Of a stretch of 64,000 bases of DNA, positions 1-59,946 are shown piece by piece. Where the stretch lies: the NCBI GenBank assembly GCA_027704905.1, contig CM051004.1, positions 10,152,010-10,216,009 of the forward strand. The letters are read 5' to 3'. How positions within the stretch are numbered: position 1 is the first letter of the stretch; every line of letters starts with the position of its first letter. Origin of the DNA: Muraenolepis orangiensis (taxonomy: Eukaryota > Chordata > Actinopteri > Gadiformes > Muraenolepididae). A program made the position numbers and the translations under genes. Under the pieces are notes generated by a model, which saw only the letters and a list, made by a program, of their open reading frames with translations, ran no database searches and had not been told where the DNA came from.

Positions 1-844
1 CACACACACAACCCACTCCACCCAACCCTGTGCCCCCCACCCCCTTACCTCCTATAATTAATCTGCTCATGCATTCCCCATCAGTCCTTGCAACGCAGTT
101 CATTTTCTTCTTTTAACACACACACACACAGACACACACACACAATATTACACATAGAGATTAAACACACAGTTTGCACACAGCCCGATTAGTTCTGGGG
201 GTAGACCTAATCGCTGGCTCTGTAATCGATGATGTATTCAGGAAGTGAGACGCATACCGTGAGAAAGACTGTGGTGCATGAAGAGAAAACACACACGCAC
301 TCAGCAGCAGCGGAGCTCATTAGCTTGGAGTTTCCATTTGTGTGTGTGTGTGGACGAGCGTGGCAGCTGAGCAGGAGGTTGTTAGCTGGGCTAGCGTCGG
401 CAGCTGCCTTTCTATTACCACTGTGGGCGAGCCACCGCCCTGCTTCTCCAAACACACACTCACACTCACACACACACCCACACACACACACATGCACAAT
501 CCGCAGAAAGAAAACCATTAGCAAACGGAAATGAGGAATGTGGGCAATGGACAGCGATGCACAGAGTGGGATTGCTTTGTTTGTGTGTGTCTGTGTGTTT
601 TAGACTTGCATCTCGACTCACATGGAAATTGAATGCAGGCGGGCTCACACACACAGACACACACATACACACACACATACACTCATACACTGCACACTGC
701 ACATCCCATCTGCCGGTGAGGGGCTGGTGTCTGCAGTGTGATGTTGAGTTTGTTGGGATTAGTTCTGGTCCAGCCTGCATATTACTCTCTCTGCGTTACA
801 TTCAGAATGAAACACAGTGTGTAACGCGCTGCTGTACTAAGTTA

Positions 845-901
<57 letters not shown>

Positions 902-2053
902 GTTATAGTCTCAAACACACACCTTCTTTATTAAATGCGGGTGCTACAGCAGACAGTAAAATGTAAAAGGATAACAAACACCCTTGTATGACACACATCC
1001 ATTCACACATCCATATAAAAACTCTCTCACTTTAGGCACACACATAATATTTGCAACCATGAATACGATCATACATACAGAATTGTGTAGAATTATAAAT
1101 TCACAGAAATGCATCCGCATATACAAAACACACTAATACACAGAGGTACACGCAACACAGACCAGCCTGCCGCCGTAGTATTCAATTCACGCTCAGACAC
1201 ACACCCACTTTAGAAACCCAAAGACATTAGTTCTATCTAACACTTGGCTTCCTCTGTTTTTTCCTCAGTGAACTGTGGGAGAAAAGTGGGGCGGCACAAG
1301 GGGGGGGGAGGAAGGGGGCAAAAGTCCTGGTGGAATAATATCCCAGAGTGATGGGACTCTGGGACCACACTGCCACACTCATCCCTCAGGCTGTTCTCCC
1401 GGTCTCCACTCTGGAACCCGGGAGAACCGGGTGCTTCTCCCATCACCCCTGCCTCCATCAACACTTGATAGGGTGGGCTTTAAAGGCAGAGCTGGGGTGT
1501 ATGTCATCTGCCAGCAGCGCCACATAACCAGGCCACTCTGAAGAATACCGTCTGGACAGCCGAGAATCATAGCTCATCTATTTTACAGGGCAGGCCGCTC
1601 TCTCATGGGGGCGGGGGCGACACGCACACAGAGAGACACCCCACCCTCACCCTCACCCCCCCCCTTCTCTCTCACTCTCTCTCTTCCTCCCTCCCTCCCG
1701 CCCGCTGAAAGTTTTAGTGATGCTTTGCAGCACAGGAGTCGTTGGGATGCTGTGCCATGAAATCGTAATGGGAGACAGCGATCGGCCGAGAATTTACAAG
1801 GTTCTAAAGCCTTGTCTCACAACTCCCCCCAACCCACCCCTTCCCCCTCCGCTACTCTCAGCCAATAGCTGAACACAGAATATACATGGCACATGTACAT
1901 CAATTCCCTTTTTTCTTTTTGTGGACCGTTTTACTGTCCTTTTTTATGACTTAATGTGATGCGTAGCTCTTCCCATGAATATATATATATATATGGATTT
2001 ATATTGATGATTGTGTCATGTAAATCATTTGTTTGTTTCCCCGCTCTCCTCAG
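1..2053. other. Upstream ptprs intron, no coding exon recognised
   Basis: This stretch is CA-rich with scattered (CA)n runs (110-146, 430-495, 640-690, 846-899), a CT-rich patch (1660-1700) and a short (TA)n (1980-1995). Since the first exon starts mid-codon, this must be intron. The open frames here are low-complexity and lack flanking splice logic. Confidence 0.8.
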
Positions 2054-47904
<45,851 letters not shown>

Positions 47905-50192
47905 AAAAACAAAAAAAAAACAAGCCATGGTCCCCTCCCCCAGCCCTCAACCGGCTCCCCCCTCCAGGTCTCCGCCCCCATCCCCTCCCCCCACCCTCCC
48001 CCCCTCCCCCCCACCGCCCTCCAACCTCACCGGTCTCCTGAGCCACACAACCTTGCTTAAAATTTGTATTAAAGTGAAAAGAGACATGGATTAAAAAACG
48101 ACACACACGACAACAACAACAACAACAACAACAAGTCCCATTTGAAAAGGCGGAACTAGTTATGTTAAAAAAACAAAAACAATTAGACTTCAGAGCAGGT
48201 GAGGGACCAAACCACATGACACCCTTACTGACCAATAAGGGAAGAGAGAGATTTCAAAACTGGCTTGGGCCCACGCTGCGCGGGGAACCTGAAGCGGACT
48301 GTGAACCGTGCCTCCAGTGTTTCCAATGCAATGAGGACATTGTAAACATTTTGTGGAGATTCACTTCTTTAAAAAAAAAAAAAAATTATAATTATATCGT
48401 ACGTAATTCAAAGACAGCAGACAATGGAAGTGGGGGGGGGGGATGTTGACCAAGCAAAAACAAGATGGAGGCTGGTGGATGTAGCCTAGACGAGGAGACT
48501 CTCGTTCTTCTTTTACATGTAGTGAGTGTGTGTGTGTGGGGGTGGGGGTGGGGGGGTACTTTATCAACGTTTTACAGCGGTAGCTATTCACGGGAAAACG
48601 TCTGAATCATGGTTGCCTGTGTGTCCCCCAAACGCCCACCTACCCTCTGGCTCGCCAAGTGGTTTTAAAATACTCAGCGAGGAAAATGAAGACGGATTAC
48701 TTTCCATTCGGTCCGGGGGAACACTGCATTTTACCCACCAGTGATTCATCCCATTAGCCATTAACAAAACACATCGCTACTCTAGTTACCGTCAAAAGGC
48801 CACCCATTACCTAATACGATAGGGCTATGGAGCCAGGCACTCCATGCCATGCCAGCGCAGAGAGAAGCGAGAGCTTGTACGTGAGAGGGGGGGGGGGGGT
48901 GGGGAATTGTGAACATAATCAGTTCACAGACTGATCTTTGGAACGCCCGATTCCCAGGTGGCTCTGGAGCAAGGGTGGAAGGTCAGACCAGGCCCAGTGT
49001 TGTCTCACGTTGATCTTTAGAACCCCCCCCCCCCCCCCCCCCGTCTGGAACCAGAGGACGCTCCGGGGAAACTGTCTGGCTACGGATGCTTTAACATCCG
49101 GTGTCTGAAATTCAACCCTACCTTGGAGCGGTTGCATCGTGGACGCTCGGTGCAGCCGTCTCATCATTTCAGTCAAACTGACTGTTTAAACGGATCCTGA
49201 CTCCACGGTGGCGGCAAAAATGGAATTTCTGGGTGTGTGTGGCGGAACTCGCCATCGAGACATTTCAAACTTGTTGTGTCGCTTTTTCCGTTCACGGTTT
49301 TTATTTTGCGTTGAACATCAAAAACATGCTGCTTCCTTGGTGTGTGTGCTGTGGAGATCATACCTACAAAAGGTGCCAGCTTTGCTAATCGTCGTTCCCC
49401 CTTTCCCAACCTGTCCTCCCCCTGGTGGTCACAAGTGAAAGTACGTACATCAACGGATCAACTGATTATATTCTTTCTTTATTCAAACGACTCCCTCGGC
49501 CCATTAAGTGCTCATAGATTGACTGGGCGGGTTCAGTCCCCTCCTTGAGCAGTGACAATGAGACGACAAAAACATCTGCTCGTAGCTCCTGTGTTTGTGC
49601 GCGCGTGTGTGTGTGCGTGCATATGTGTGTGTGTGTGTGTTCCTTGACCAATCCGATGAAACCCAAGTAAAAAAGCTCTCCGCTTCCACCCGGCGATTCC
49701 TCTGTGGTCAGCAGGGGGGCGAGAGGAGATCCACCCTATTGGAATTCAAACCTGGTGCTCTGGAGGTAAAGATCATGGTTACAGCTCACTCAACTCCTCC
49801 CCCTCCACCAATGAAACACCTCCCTCTCTCCCCCTGAGGTGGTCTTTCACTGCGTTGGTCACGACTGACGGACCCTCCCCCGAGGTGTGGTGGTGCACAG
49901 GAGCCGGAGACACAAACTGTGTGTGTGTGTGTGTGTGTGTGTGCTCTCTCTTACTCGTTTCCAAAAAAAGCCTTATTGTTATTGTAACTTTACAAAGACG
50001 TTACTGTTGTATTATTATTATTATTATTATTACAAATAATTGTTATGTTACTTTAAATAGCAGACTTTTTATTTAGCTTTTAGTTTTTACTTTTTGTAAT
50101 ACAATTAGCGTGACATGATAAATGCTAATTTGTTCATATTACGTTTAAAGACATTTTATTTTTTCACGTGTCCAGTATAACATGTCTTTGTG

Positions 50193-50398
<206 letters not shown>

Positions 50399-52395
50399 GT
50401 ATACATGCCACATTCACATCGATAGATCTATATTTAAATGCAGAATATATAAGAACTATCCAAACAATTATGAATTAGGTTTTTCTCCTCTTCGTCCTTT
50501 GTTGTTTTTTAAGCCATCCATCATGTTACAAATGTACTTTTTTTTTTAACCCTTTCCTCCTTTTTATTTTTTTTTCAACCCTAACAATTTCTTGTTTATT
50601 TTCCCCCTACTGCCGTAAGTACCGGCGTACCTGCTGTGATAAGGTACTTTTCCTTTTTAACGTGTTTATAAATGTCATTGATTTCATTAACATGTAGGCG
50701 GTAGAATAAGTTTTTTGCATCGTGTTTCATTTTTTATATATATTTTTAAACTGTTGTTGAACAACTTGTCTGTCGGCCATCTACGGAAAACACATGATAT
50801 CCCATTTAGTTTGTTTTAAATACGCCCCCAAATGAGGTTGCTGTACCTTTTTTTTATGATCATGTACAGACTGACTGACAACATCATGCAATCTGAGGTC
50901 CCGCAACAATAACTAAAACATTTTTTTAATTTCTTCTTCTTCTTTTGGAACATAACACGACCATCCATTTATGTTAGCTATCAACTATGATCCAAAATAT
51001 AATACCTGTAAATAAAAATAAACAAATATATAGATTATACGTATTTGTATAATTTGACACTCGAAAGACTTGAGACTTCTGACAAAGATTGCGATTCCCA
51101 TGGCCAACTTCCCGCTGTCCCTGAAGCCTTTTCCCCCTCCTTTCCCCACTCAGACTATTCCTCCTCCATTTCTGCCGCCTGCTTTTTTTAAACGCCGTCT
51201 CCTTTCATTTCTCATTCTAGCCATCTGATCGGTAGATGAGGCCGCCTACACACTAAAGGCTGGTCACCTGTGGGCTGTGGAGGAGGTCAATCTGCTAACG
51301 CCACCCTCCCCTTTAGCGGGAAACCACGCCCCCCAAGCCCCATGGCTTATTCCTTTAGGATAACTAGTACGGGTGTTAATGCCATCGCAAACAACTGTCC
51401 CAAAAGGGGGGGGGGGGTTTAGTGCAAATACTACATAACCTCCAGTTCCCCAAAAATGTAACTCTCAACCCAACCCCTTACCACGCTAACATACTAGGAC
51501 TCAAAACCTTATTGAACTATTATTCTATTATTGACCAAGGAAACGATACATCCCGCATAGCTACTATGGTAGATAATCATTACTGAAATGGGTGGGGGGT
51601 GGGCAGGTGGTGTACTCTGTAGCGGACGTTTGACCACATGGTACATTTTTCTTCCAAGATCATTTGTACAAAATACCATGTTTTTGTTGGGTTGTTTTTG
51701 AGGGCTTAGGCTTTTTTTGTTTTAACGGGATGCGGCAAAAAATCTGGACTTTAACGAGACGTACGACGCAAGGAAGGATCAAAGGAAGTAAGGAAGGAGG
51801 GAAGGAAGGAAGGAAGGGGACGAGGGAGAGAGAGAGAGTACGACTCTCTGACTTTCTGCAGAGAGTGACGTTCTGCTGTGGAAATCACAATTCCAGCATC
51901 TCCGTCACCGTGCCGACTGCCGAGGAGATGAGGAAAAGGCGTCGTTGGAACGTTAAATGAACTCAATCCGTCACAGAAGGACTTGTTCTCGGACGGAGAC
52001 CCGACTCCACAGGCGCCCAAACCCCCTCAGTCCCCGTGGACGTCTCCAGAAAGCTTGTGTAATGTGTTATTATTTTTTCCAGTTCATGTAAAGATGCTAG
52101 ATTCTTTTATTTTTTTTTGTTGACAACAACAGCCACCAAAATGAGTATTTCGCTGAATTTGGGTTGGGGGGGGGGGGGGGGTATAAAAATAAAACAAAAG
52201 AAGAAAAAAGTGACAAGAAAAAGAAACGTATACATACAACCTACAGCCAATGAGAACAACAACAACAACCAACTAAAAAAGGCAGAATTATTTTCCTTTG
52301 TATAAGGGGCCAAGTGCTATCCCATTCAAACTGTTACTTCGAACTCGACAATAATTGGTTAAAAACCACTGTGTATGTAGATATGTTGACTTTGT

Positions 52396-52401
52396 ATTAA
52401 A
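52396..52401 (+). terminator. Candidate polyadenylation signal ATTAAA
   Basis: ATTAAA followed 14 nt later by an A-rich stretch. It is the most distal good candidate for the end of the ptprs transcript. Internal priming on the genomic A-run would be an alternative explanation for any cDNA ending here. Confidence 0.45.
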
Positions 52402-52436
52402 GAAATGTTGTCTGAAAAAAAAACAAAAAAAAAAAC

Positions 52437-55400
52437 CCTGGCACAGCTCTGTTGAATTTTTGACACGTTTGTCCATCTGCATTCATTCCCATTGTTTCAA
52501 TATGAGACGGATGTACAATTGAGCTGGTATATTATATACCATGACATACAGGAGTGGCAAGGTACACACACAAACAGACAGACGACTCGATATCTGCATA
52601 CATTCTTTGGTTTCCCTGTCAATCGGCGCCTTGAGGACGCCTGCTCCACCCTTCGTGTTTGATCCGGGAGCTTTGTCACAGTTTGTACCTTTTAGTTTGG
52701 TGCCCCGGGTGGTTCTACCTGGCAGCCAGGTGGTGGTGGGCTGATGTGTGAAGTTGAGCCCAAAGGCTCTTCCTCATCCTCCTCCTGCTACTCGCTTTCC
52801 CAGGCCTCCTTGCTTTGACGCCCGCCCTGCAAGTCTCAGTTTCTGCAGCAACATGACTTGACTTTTCAGTTGGTGCCGACCCTGGGTGTTGGTCCTCGTA
52901 CTGGGACAGTCCCAATGGTTCGGTTTGGGGTGTGTTTGGTGGAGCCAAACTCCTGACATGCTTGCCGTCTCCTTGCTAGCTGACTCCGCCGTCTGTGGTT
53001 GAATGTGTGTATGAATGGGTCAATGTGAGGCATGACTTGTAAAGCGCTTTGAATGAAAGCGCTATATTAAAGCACCCATTACCATTACCATTAATCACAT
53101 TACGTTACAGGTATCTGAATTCCCTGCAAGTAATACAAGTCCTATATTACTGCAAGTTTATCAAATAAACGCCTCTTCTAATGGTACTCGGACATAAAGC
53201 ATGGCAGATTCCACCGCCTTCAGCTTCTAAAGACATACTATACAATTGGGCTTAATTTGACACACACTCAACCACTCGCACTAAAGATTATCTGGCGAAA
53301 AAGGCAGGCCATGTCACCTAAAACACCAATTTGTTCCGAGTGTGCGCAGTCGGAGTGGCTAATATGTGCGCCGTGGCACGGCTTCAAGAATGATTTTTGC
53401 CAATTGCCCACTCGGAGAGGTGCACATAAAGCCGATCTGTAGCCGGTGAGCAGACCGAGCGCCTGTGAGGCCAAGCAGGAAGAGTGAATTAGAATGGTGA
53501 TTATGCAGTGAGTCAGACGGCGGCTCGTTAGCATTCAGCTAAGCAAGCAATCAAGGAATCGATGTGACATCGGACCCGAAAGCCACAGAAATGTGTAATA
53601 AATGGCAATGCGATAAATTGGATTATCCACAGTGCCGTGGCCGGACCCTCTCCGTCGTCGCAAATGACAAATCAATCTGATCAAGCCACAGGGACCGGCG
53701 AACTGCACCGTCGCTCCGAGAAGTCGGTCCGTAGGCACTGGGGGCTCTCCCCTCCTGGTTGGTAGGACTTCTGGATGAGATGTTAAAATATTCATGACCG
53801 ACTATTAGGGGGTTTACGATCACATTTTATAATCAGGGGATTTATTGGCGTTTGGATTGGGGCCAGCTGCACAATAAAGGTTGTCAGAAGGCCATCCTGC
53901 CCACAAATTCACACGAGAGAGAGAGAGATTTTAAATATGACCGATGGACTGCTGGTGTCTGAGCGTCTTCAGAAGGCATCATACCACAGCTCCATCATTT
54001 CAGCAGGCGTTGGTTTTCTAAAAACTATGAACTCATCATTAATGTTGCTGGAATAGAAAGATGAGAAAAGGTTGTTTTTTGTCCAATAAAGATCACCAAT
54101 CCGTGGTCAGCGTTTCACTCAAATTAGGTAATAGGCCAGATGAGGTTGACTTCACTCAGAAACCCTTTAAACGTGTTTGCGTTTCTATTATTAATTTATT
54201 TATTTCTTTTAAAGGGCGAATTGAATAGGCCGTCAACCAAGAAGCCAAGTCTCCCTTCTGCTGGGTTTCCCATGATGTCACGCACATTCCAAGTCGACCA
54301 TCTTGGTACTTTTTCATCATTAAAATAAGAATAGTGACAACTGCTTGTTTGGTTATTCTAGCAATGTGCTGCGAGAACTTCAGTTCTGACAGTGACACAT
54401 TACAGATTCAAGGCCTTTGTATACATGTTTCACTCCTTAAGATAACAGTGACTAGTGGAGACCTTCAGTTATTCCTTTTGTATACACTTTTTACTCCAAA
54501 TGCAGAAATGGAGGTGTAATTCCTTTTGAATTGGTTCATCATCCGAGTATTGATTTATTGGTTATTCATCACACTAACCAATATGCTGCATGTATTATAT
54601 TAGGCCATCAGCTTCACAGACAAATTGCCTGTCTTTTTGAATTAATCGTAAATGACCAAAGCATAAAGCCTAGGTTTACATACACTGTCCATGAGTCTGC
54701 TAAAAACACTGGGTGTTGCTAGTTTACTGCAATTACTGTTTAGGGGAACAACTTCCTTCGTGGCTCTGCTATGTGGCTTTGCTGCCCTCTGCTGGACAAG
54801 AATGACATTTGATTTTCATTGAACGGTGGCAGTGAAAATTGGCTTAGATGTATGGTTTACATCAACTAATTCAACATTTGTATCTACAATATACTGAAAT
54901 GTGTTGTATTTTGTTATATTAGGCATATTCTTTTCTTACTCACATTCCTTTTAAATGTAGGACCTGAAAAGGAAAGTAGAATACCCAGTGGACCAATTAG
55001 GTCCTAGTGTGTGCGGTGCTCTTCTCTACCGCTGGTTTATTTTAGAGATGACGTTTTGCTGCATCTGTCAGACAATACATCCAACGCAGCACAACACACC
55101 CCTGCTCTCCTGGTTCTGGCAAACACGGTTCAAAACACACAGTCGTTGCGTGAGTAAACGAGTTGTCTGATTAGAAGAAGAAGAAGAAGAACAAGAGCAC
55201 CACGTGATCTTCGTAATCCCCTTAAGACGTGTATCCACGTCTTAACACATATGCCCATACAAGGGAAAGTGGAATGTGTTGGATGAACGTCAAGCGGCCA
55301 GCAGATGTTGGAGTTCCCTGGTATCCAATCCTGTTATTCACATCTAAACGAACAGCAGTGTTTTTCAACCCATGATTGACCCATATAATTCCAAACCATT

Positions 55401-56283
55401 TAGAGGCATGCAATGCTGTTGTAAGCATCTGAAACCCAGTTAACCTTTAACATATAACCTGATGACTCCTAAACCAAAGAGCAGTATGGGGGGGGGGGCT
55501 TCCTGGTGTAGACGTGCTGAATGTAGGCCTCAGGGTAGGAATTGAATTGGATGCTAAACATCGAAAATGCTTGTCAAACGACGAGACCGATTCCCAAGGT
55601 TTTGGCAGTTGCATGGCTCTAGGTTTGTTTAAACTACAACTGCCAAACTACAACCATGCCCTGCCAAACGGCGGGCATGGTGCACGCGTGACTTGATATA
55701 TGTGCCATACTACTACTACTGCATTCCTCTGCATTTTGAAAGGCTTCTTTTCATATATTCCATTTTTTTCCACATTCAGCAGAATCTTTGAATCTGTAGC
55801 AGCAGAACTCGGAGTCGGCAGCAACTGTTCTGCTTCTTGATATTTAGAACATCTTCCACTTCTTTCCTTTTGTTGTCGACATTCCTTGGGGTGAAATCAG
55901 CCTTTCGGTCCGCATATCTGCTGCCATGTCTGCCATTGCAATTTCCCATCCGAATGTGTACAATGTAATGCGCACAAAGAAACAAGTATTGCGTACAAAT
56001 CGAAAAGGGTATACAAGTTGTACGTGTAGTAGATATATATTCTCACTCCACAGCACATTTAGAAAAAGAGCAAACTTGTCATCCCAACTATTTCTATGCC
56101 ATTTGAGTTGTACTGTGGATTTGGATCACTACTGAGGTCAACTCATTAGTTATGGATTAAGACATATGGTAGAGGTCACTTTGTACTTTCACTTCAAGAT
56201 TTGCTGTGCGCGTGAGATCTAAAAACCTCACATACCTGTCCTGTCTGCTGCCGTTAATGCAGTAGATGTAAAACAAAGTCGTA
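52437..56283. other. Intergenic region, no gene recognised
   Basis: Mostly unique sequence. A repeat-like segment near 53005-53092 carries taaagcgctttgaatgaaag and gcgctatattaaa, typical of a dispersed fish repeat tail. A short ctgccctctgctggac motif near 54783 may be another retroposon end. No coding exon recognised. Confidence 0.65.
53005..53092. repeat. Dispersed repeat tail
   Basis: gtaaagcgctttgaatg followed by aaagcgctatattaaagc and ccattaccattaccatt is a common 3' end of high-copy fish repeats. Confidence 0.45.
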
Positions 56284-57022
56284 CAAGATACAAGATATTT
56301 ATTGGCCATTTGCAACAAGAACATTGGAATGCTTACTCCCCATTCCCTCCCATGAATCCCCTAAACAATACCATACAAATATTATATATACAATAAAAAT
56401 GAACACAAAAAGAACAACCAAGTGACTGATGTGTTGATTTGTGCAAAAATATTTAAAAGCATTTTAAAGTGCCAGTAGTGCAGCAGCATCATGAATACAG
56501 TGCAGTAGCTGTAATGAGTCCAGAAAGTCCAGCAAAGTATGAAAGTGTAATGTTAATGACAATGTTATGATAGAGGCAGCACTCCTAGCAGTTCAGTAGG
56601 CGCACTGCCTCCTGAATAAAAACTATCCTTGAACCTGGTAGTCCTTGTAAGAATGCTGCGTAACCGGCGACCGGACGGTAGGGGGGGGAGAAGAGATGGT
56701 GCCCAGAGTGGTTGCGGTCCTTAGTGATGGAGATGGCTTTCTTCCGACACCTGGTCCTAAAGATCTCCTCAATGCATGGAAGTGCACACCAGATGATATT
56801 TTCTGCTGTTCTCACGAGTCTCTGGATGGCTTTCTTGTCCTGTTCCACACAGTGGCGCCACTCATCAGGACGCTCTCTACAGTGCCACGGTAAAAGTTCA
56901 CTATCCACCGCTTTTTCTGAGGCACCACAGGGCACAGCAGCCCCAGGAATCGGAAGCAGCTGACGACTTGCGGAGTGGTTGTCCCGGTGGCTCCTGAAGT
57001 CCACAATGAGCTCCTTAGTCTA
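56284..57022 (-). pseudogene. 5'-truncated LINE (non-LTR retrotransposon), antisense, with reverse-transcriptase C-terminus
   Basis: Minus-strand frames between about 57022 and 56585 read KELIVDFRSHRDN, FYRGTVESVL, SVLMSGATVW, DKKAIQRLVRTAENIIW, RCRKKAISITKDRNHSGH and ending FIQEAVRLLNC. These are the hallmark segments just after the reverse-transcriptase domain in L2/CR1/Rex1-type LINEs. At least one frameshift is visible because the pieces lie in two frames. The 3' UTR (56284-56584) matches the intronic copy at 31862-32206. Exact clade unresolved. Confidence 0.75.
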
Positions 57023-59660
57023 TGCTGACATTCAGTATAACGAAGGTGTGCAGTTCTATTATTTTCTGTATAGATGTAACGAATCAGGTGGTGCTGTGCA
57101 GTGGTAAAACCTCACTCCCCGATGCCTAAATAGATGTTCTAGCGATGAAGCTAGGGCATATGGGTTTCAGCTCTCACGTTAGAACCTCGCCTCTCATACC
57201 GGCTGTCGTCAGTTGGAGCCCAGTGCTGGACACCATTACATAGACCTCCAGACTTCCTGTTTCTTCGCTTGTTTACTTTGGCTTACAACGTCCTAATTGC
57301 ACCAGGAATACCAAAGTCACTTAAATGTTCTCCCTCCTAAGAATCACACTCCTATGAAACTCTTCTGAACAAGGACAGTGAGAGTGTGTGAACCTGACTC
57401 TACATGAAATATCCCAGAAGAAGCATGCCCCAGTGTGAATGACCTCTTGAGGTAAGTCCCAAGGTGACTCAATATGAAGTGACCGTTTATGCTTATATGG
57501 TACAGTATGGTGGCAGACGGTGATCGCATGGATTCTGAGAGTACAAGAGGGTTGAGAGCAGTTGAAATGCTGGACTGATGCGACAGTGCGACAGAATGAC
57601 CCAAAGGAGTTTTGTCTGGGGACTGCATGCAATTTCTCTCACCAGAAAAGGAAAGAGCTGTGAGGTGATATGGGGTTATAAATATTACCTGCTGTTCAAA
57701 TCCGCCCTACCAAAGTGGGACGTCGCCTGGTCACTTCTCAAGCTGCCATTGTAAGGTAGTGCCAACAACACAAGAGTCACACCGAATATCAGAAAAACAT
57801 ATCCTGTTTGGCCAGGCAATGGGCCAGACATTAGGACTGGGGTAAGACTAATTTGTCCAACATATCTTGGCAGCAAAACACTAAAAGATCATCGAACGCG
57901 AGCACGATGACCAAGATGAGCTAAGAGCAACAGGATGTGAAACAATTATTATTAGATTATTAGATTCCAAGATGTGCCTTAGTTTTAGCACAGCGATGGT
58001 CATGAGGCGGTTTTTAAATAGGACGATTCCTCTTAGATTCTATTACCATCTCAGTTGATCCCGTATGTTTGCTTGTGTCCATGGCTGCAGCACACTGTGT
58101 TAGTGTCAATTTGTTTCATATCTGGCAACCAGGGGTACTCGGGTTGCCAGATAAGCAAACACACAGACCAAAAAACAAAAACATAGTGGCTGAAGCGTTG
58201 TCGGGAAACGCCAGTATTTCGCATACCTCCTTAATCTCTAATGACCTATCATGGTAATAAGCTGAAATATCCCCAAAACAGATGATCCAAATGAAAACAA
58301 ATAAAAGTTTTCAGTCCTTCCTTAAACCCTTCAGTAAGATTTCTCACATGTGTGTGTGTGTGTGGACGAAGGCCTCGGCCTACAGCCCTGATGAGCTATT
58401 GACGACTGGCCCTCTCCGCGTGTTGTTGCTTGAGTCAGGACTCTCACCTTGAGTGAGTGATTGGCCTATTCGCTCCTGTCACAACGCGTCAGGACAGGTG
58501 GCTTTGGAATGAGATGAGACTTTTTGGTTGATGCGTTCGGGTCGTCGTGTGTTTTTCCGCCTTGCGTTTGCTACTTGTCATTAGTTTCTGTCGGAATAGT
58601 GAGCGTGTGTTCGTGTGTGTGTTTTGCAGCAGCTAAAGGAAGGTGCTGCTCCACCGAGATACAGTATGAAGTGTGCCGCTGTGTGACGGGAGTTCAAGTA
58701 CAGTTCAGCCCGCTATTTTCTGAGAGGAGCCCGAGGCTCTGTTTTTGTCTCCAGTCATTCGGCGGCTCCTTTGGATAAATGCATGCTTGTCGGGCCTACA
58801 CTTCTACTTTAAATGAAAGTGCCGCTGATTTGCCTGTGGTTAGCAAAGTTGGAAACTGGTTGGAAAGTTGGAAACGCTGCGGCTCTCGAATGCAGTTCAC
58901 CGTCACTATTGGTAGCCTGTAGTGTATATTACATTTTTAATATCGCCGCAATTGATTACGACAAAACACACAAACACATTCATACAAGTATATCCGACCA
59001 TCTTTTTAGGCTACCAACTCAATGTACGTTGCCGTTTCTTAGGGGTGTGTGTGTGTGTGTGTGTGCGTGTGTGTGTGTGCACTGTAACACTTACCTACTT
59101 GTAGGTGAGATGTTTTCACAACTCCATACAATATGTTTGTATGCATTGGGTGCAATGCAGTGTGTTCATCTTTACTGGTATTAGTGATATGGGAACAGTA
59201 CACAGAAAGCGGTTTTAAGTCATACTGGTCGCATATATAAATACATCTAAAAACGTCCTGTACACAAAATATCTGCCACATGTTACTTGTGAAGTAACAT
59301 GGGACCTGCCTGGCCCCAGTCGAGGTTCTGACACCATTCCTTCCCGTCCCGGTATCCGGTGCCATGGGGACACCAGGAGGAAAGAACACCTCTTTGCCCG
59401 CTGGCTTCCAGACGACGGTTCTGGCGACGCAGGATTCTTCAGGCTTCTGGCGCCCGGCCCTGAATGCAATTACCTTCCAAATGGACCAATTTAGAGTCAA
59501 ACTAACTAAGCAGAGCCTGTCTGCTTGTTCCTGGCAGCCCTCGGAGCGCTGCCTGACTGACAGCAGAGGCAGACGCTACAGTAGCAACAGTAAAGTCTGG
59601 TCGCACAGTGATGACATGAGGTCTGAGGTTCGATTCCCGGAAGCATTTATTCAAGCTGTC
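57023..59660. other. Intergenic region, no gene recognised
   Basis: Unique-looking sequence with an 11-bp inverted repeat around 58122-58153 (ATCTGGCAACC / GGTTGCCAGAT), a GT patch at 59046-59079, a short palindrome near 59279-59301 and a B-box-like GGTTCGATTCCCGG near 59628. No exon recognised. Confidence 0.6.
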
Positions 59661-59936
59661 GACGCTGCCACCAGCCATTTAAAATGGCTACTTGCGGGCT
59701 CCTCCCGAAGATGAGGACACAGGGTGATGAGGAATCTGGTTTATTGCAAGAGTTTAAATCATTGTGAACAGAGCAGATGGTACATGCTAGAGCTCTTCCT
59801 CGAGTGTGTGTGGTGGTGGCTGTTTTAACCTGTGGTCCTTGATTAACAACGACCCACAGGTGTGCAGCCTCACCAGCCAATCAGTCCAACTCAGACCAGG
59901 TGAGGCTGCTCAAACCAGCCACCAACCACACTCCAC
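59661..59936. repeat. Dispersed repeat, copy 2
   Basis: Second copy of the repeat at 42541-42815, same orientation. It ends 10 bp before the pogo-like element. Confidence 0.75.
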
Positions 59937-59946
59937 AAAGTAAGTA

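Noticed and set aside
49640..49860. Possible antisense SINE (a GGTTTGAATTCC-like B box near 49740).
   Set aside because: The match to the consensus is weak and no A box or family body could be recognised.
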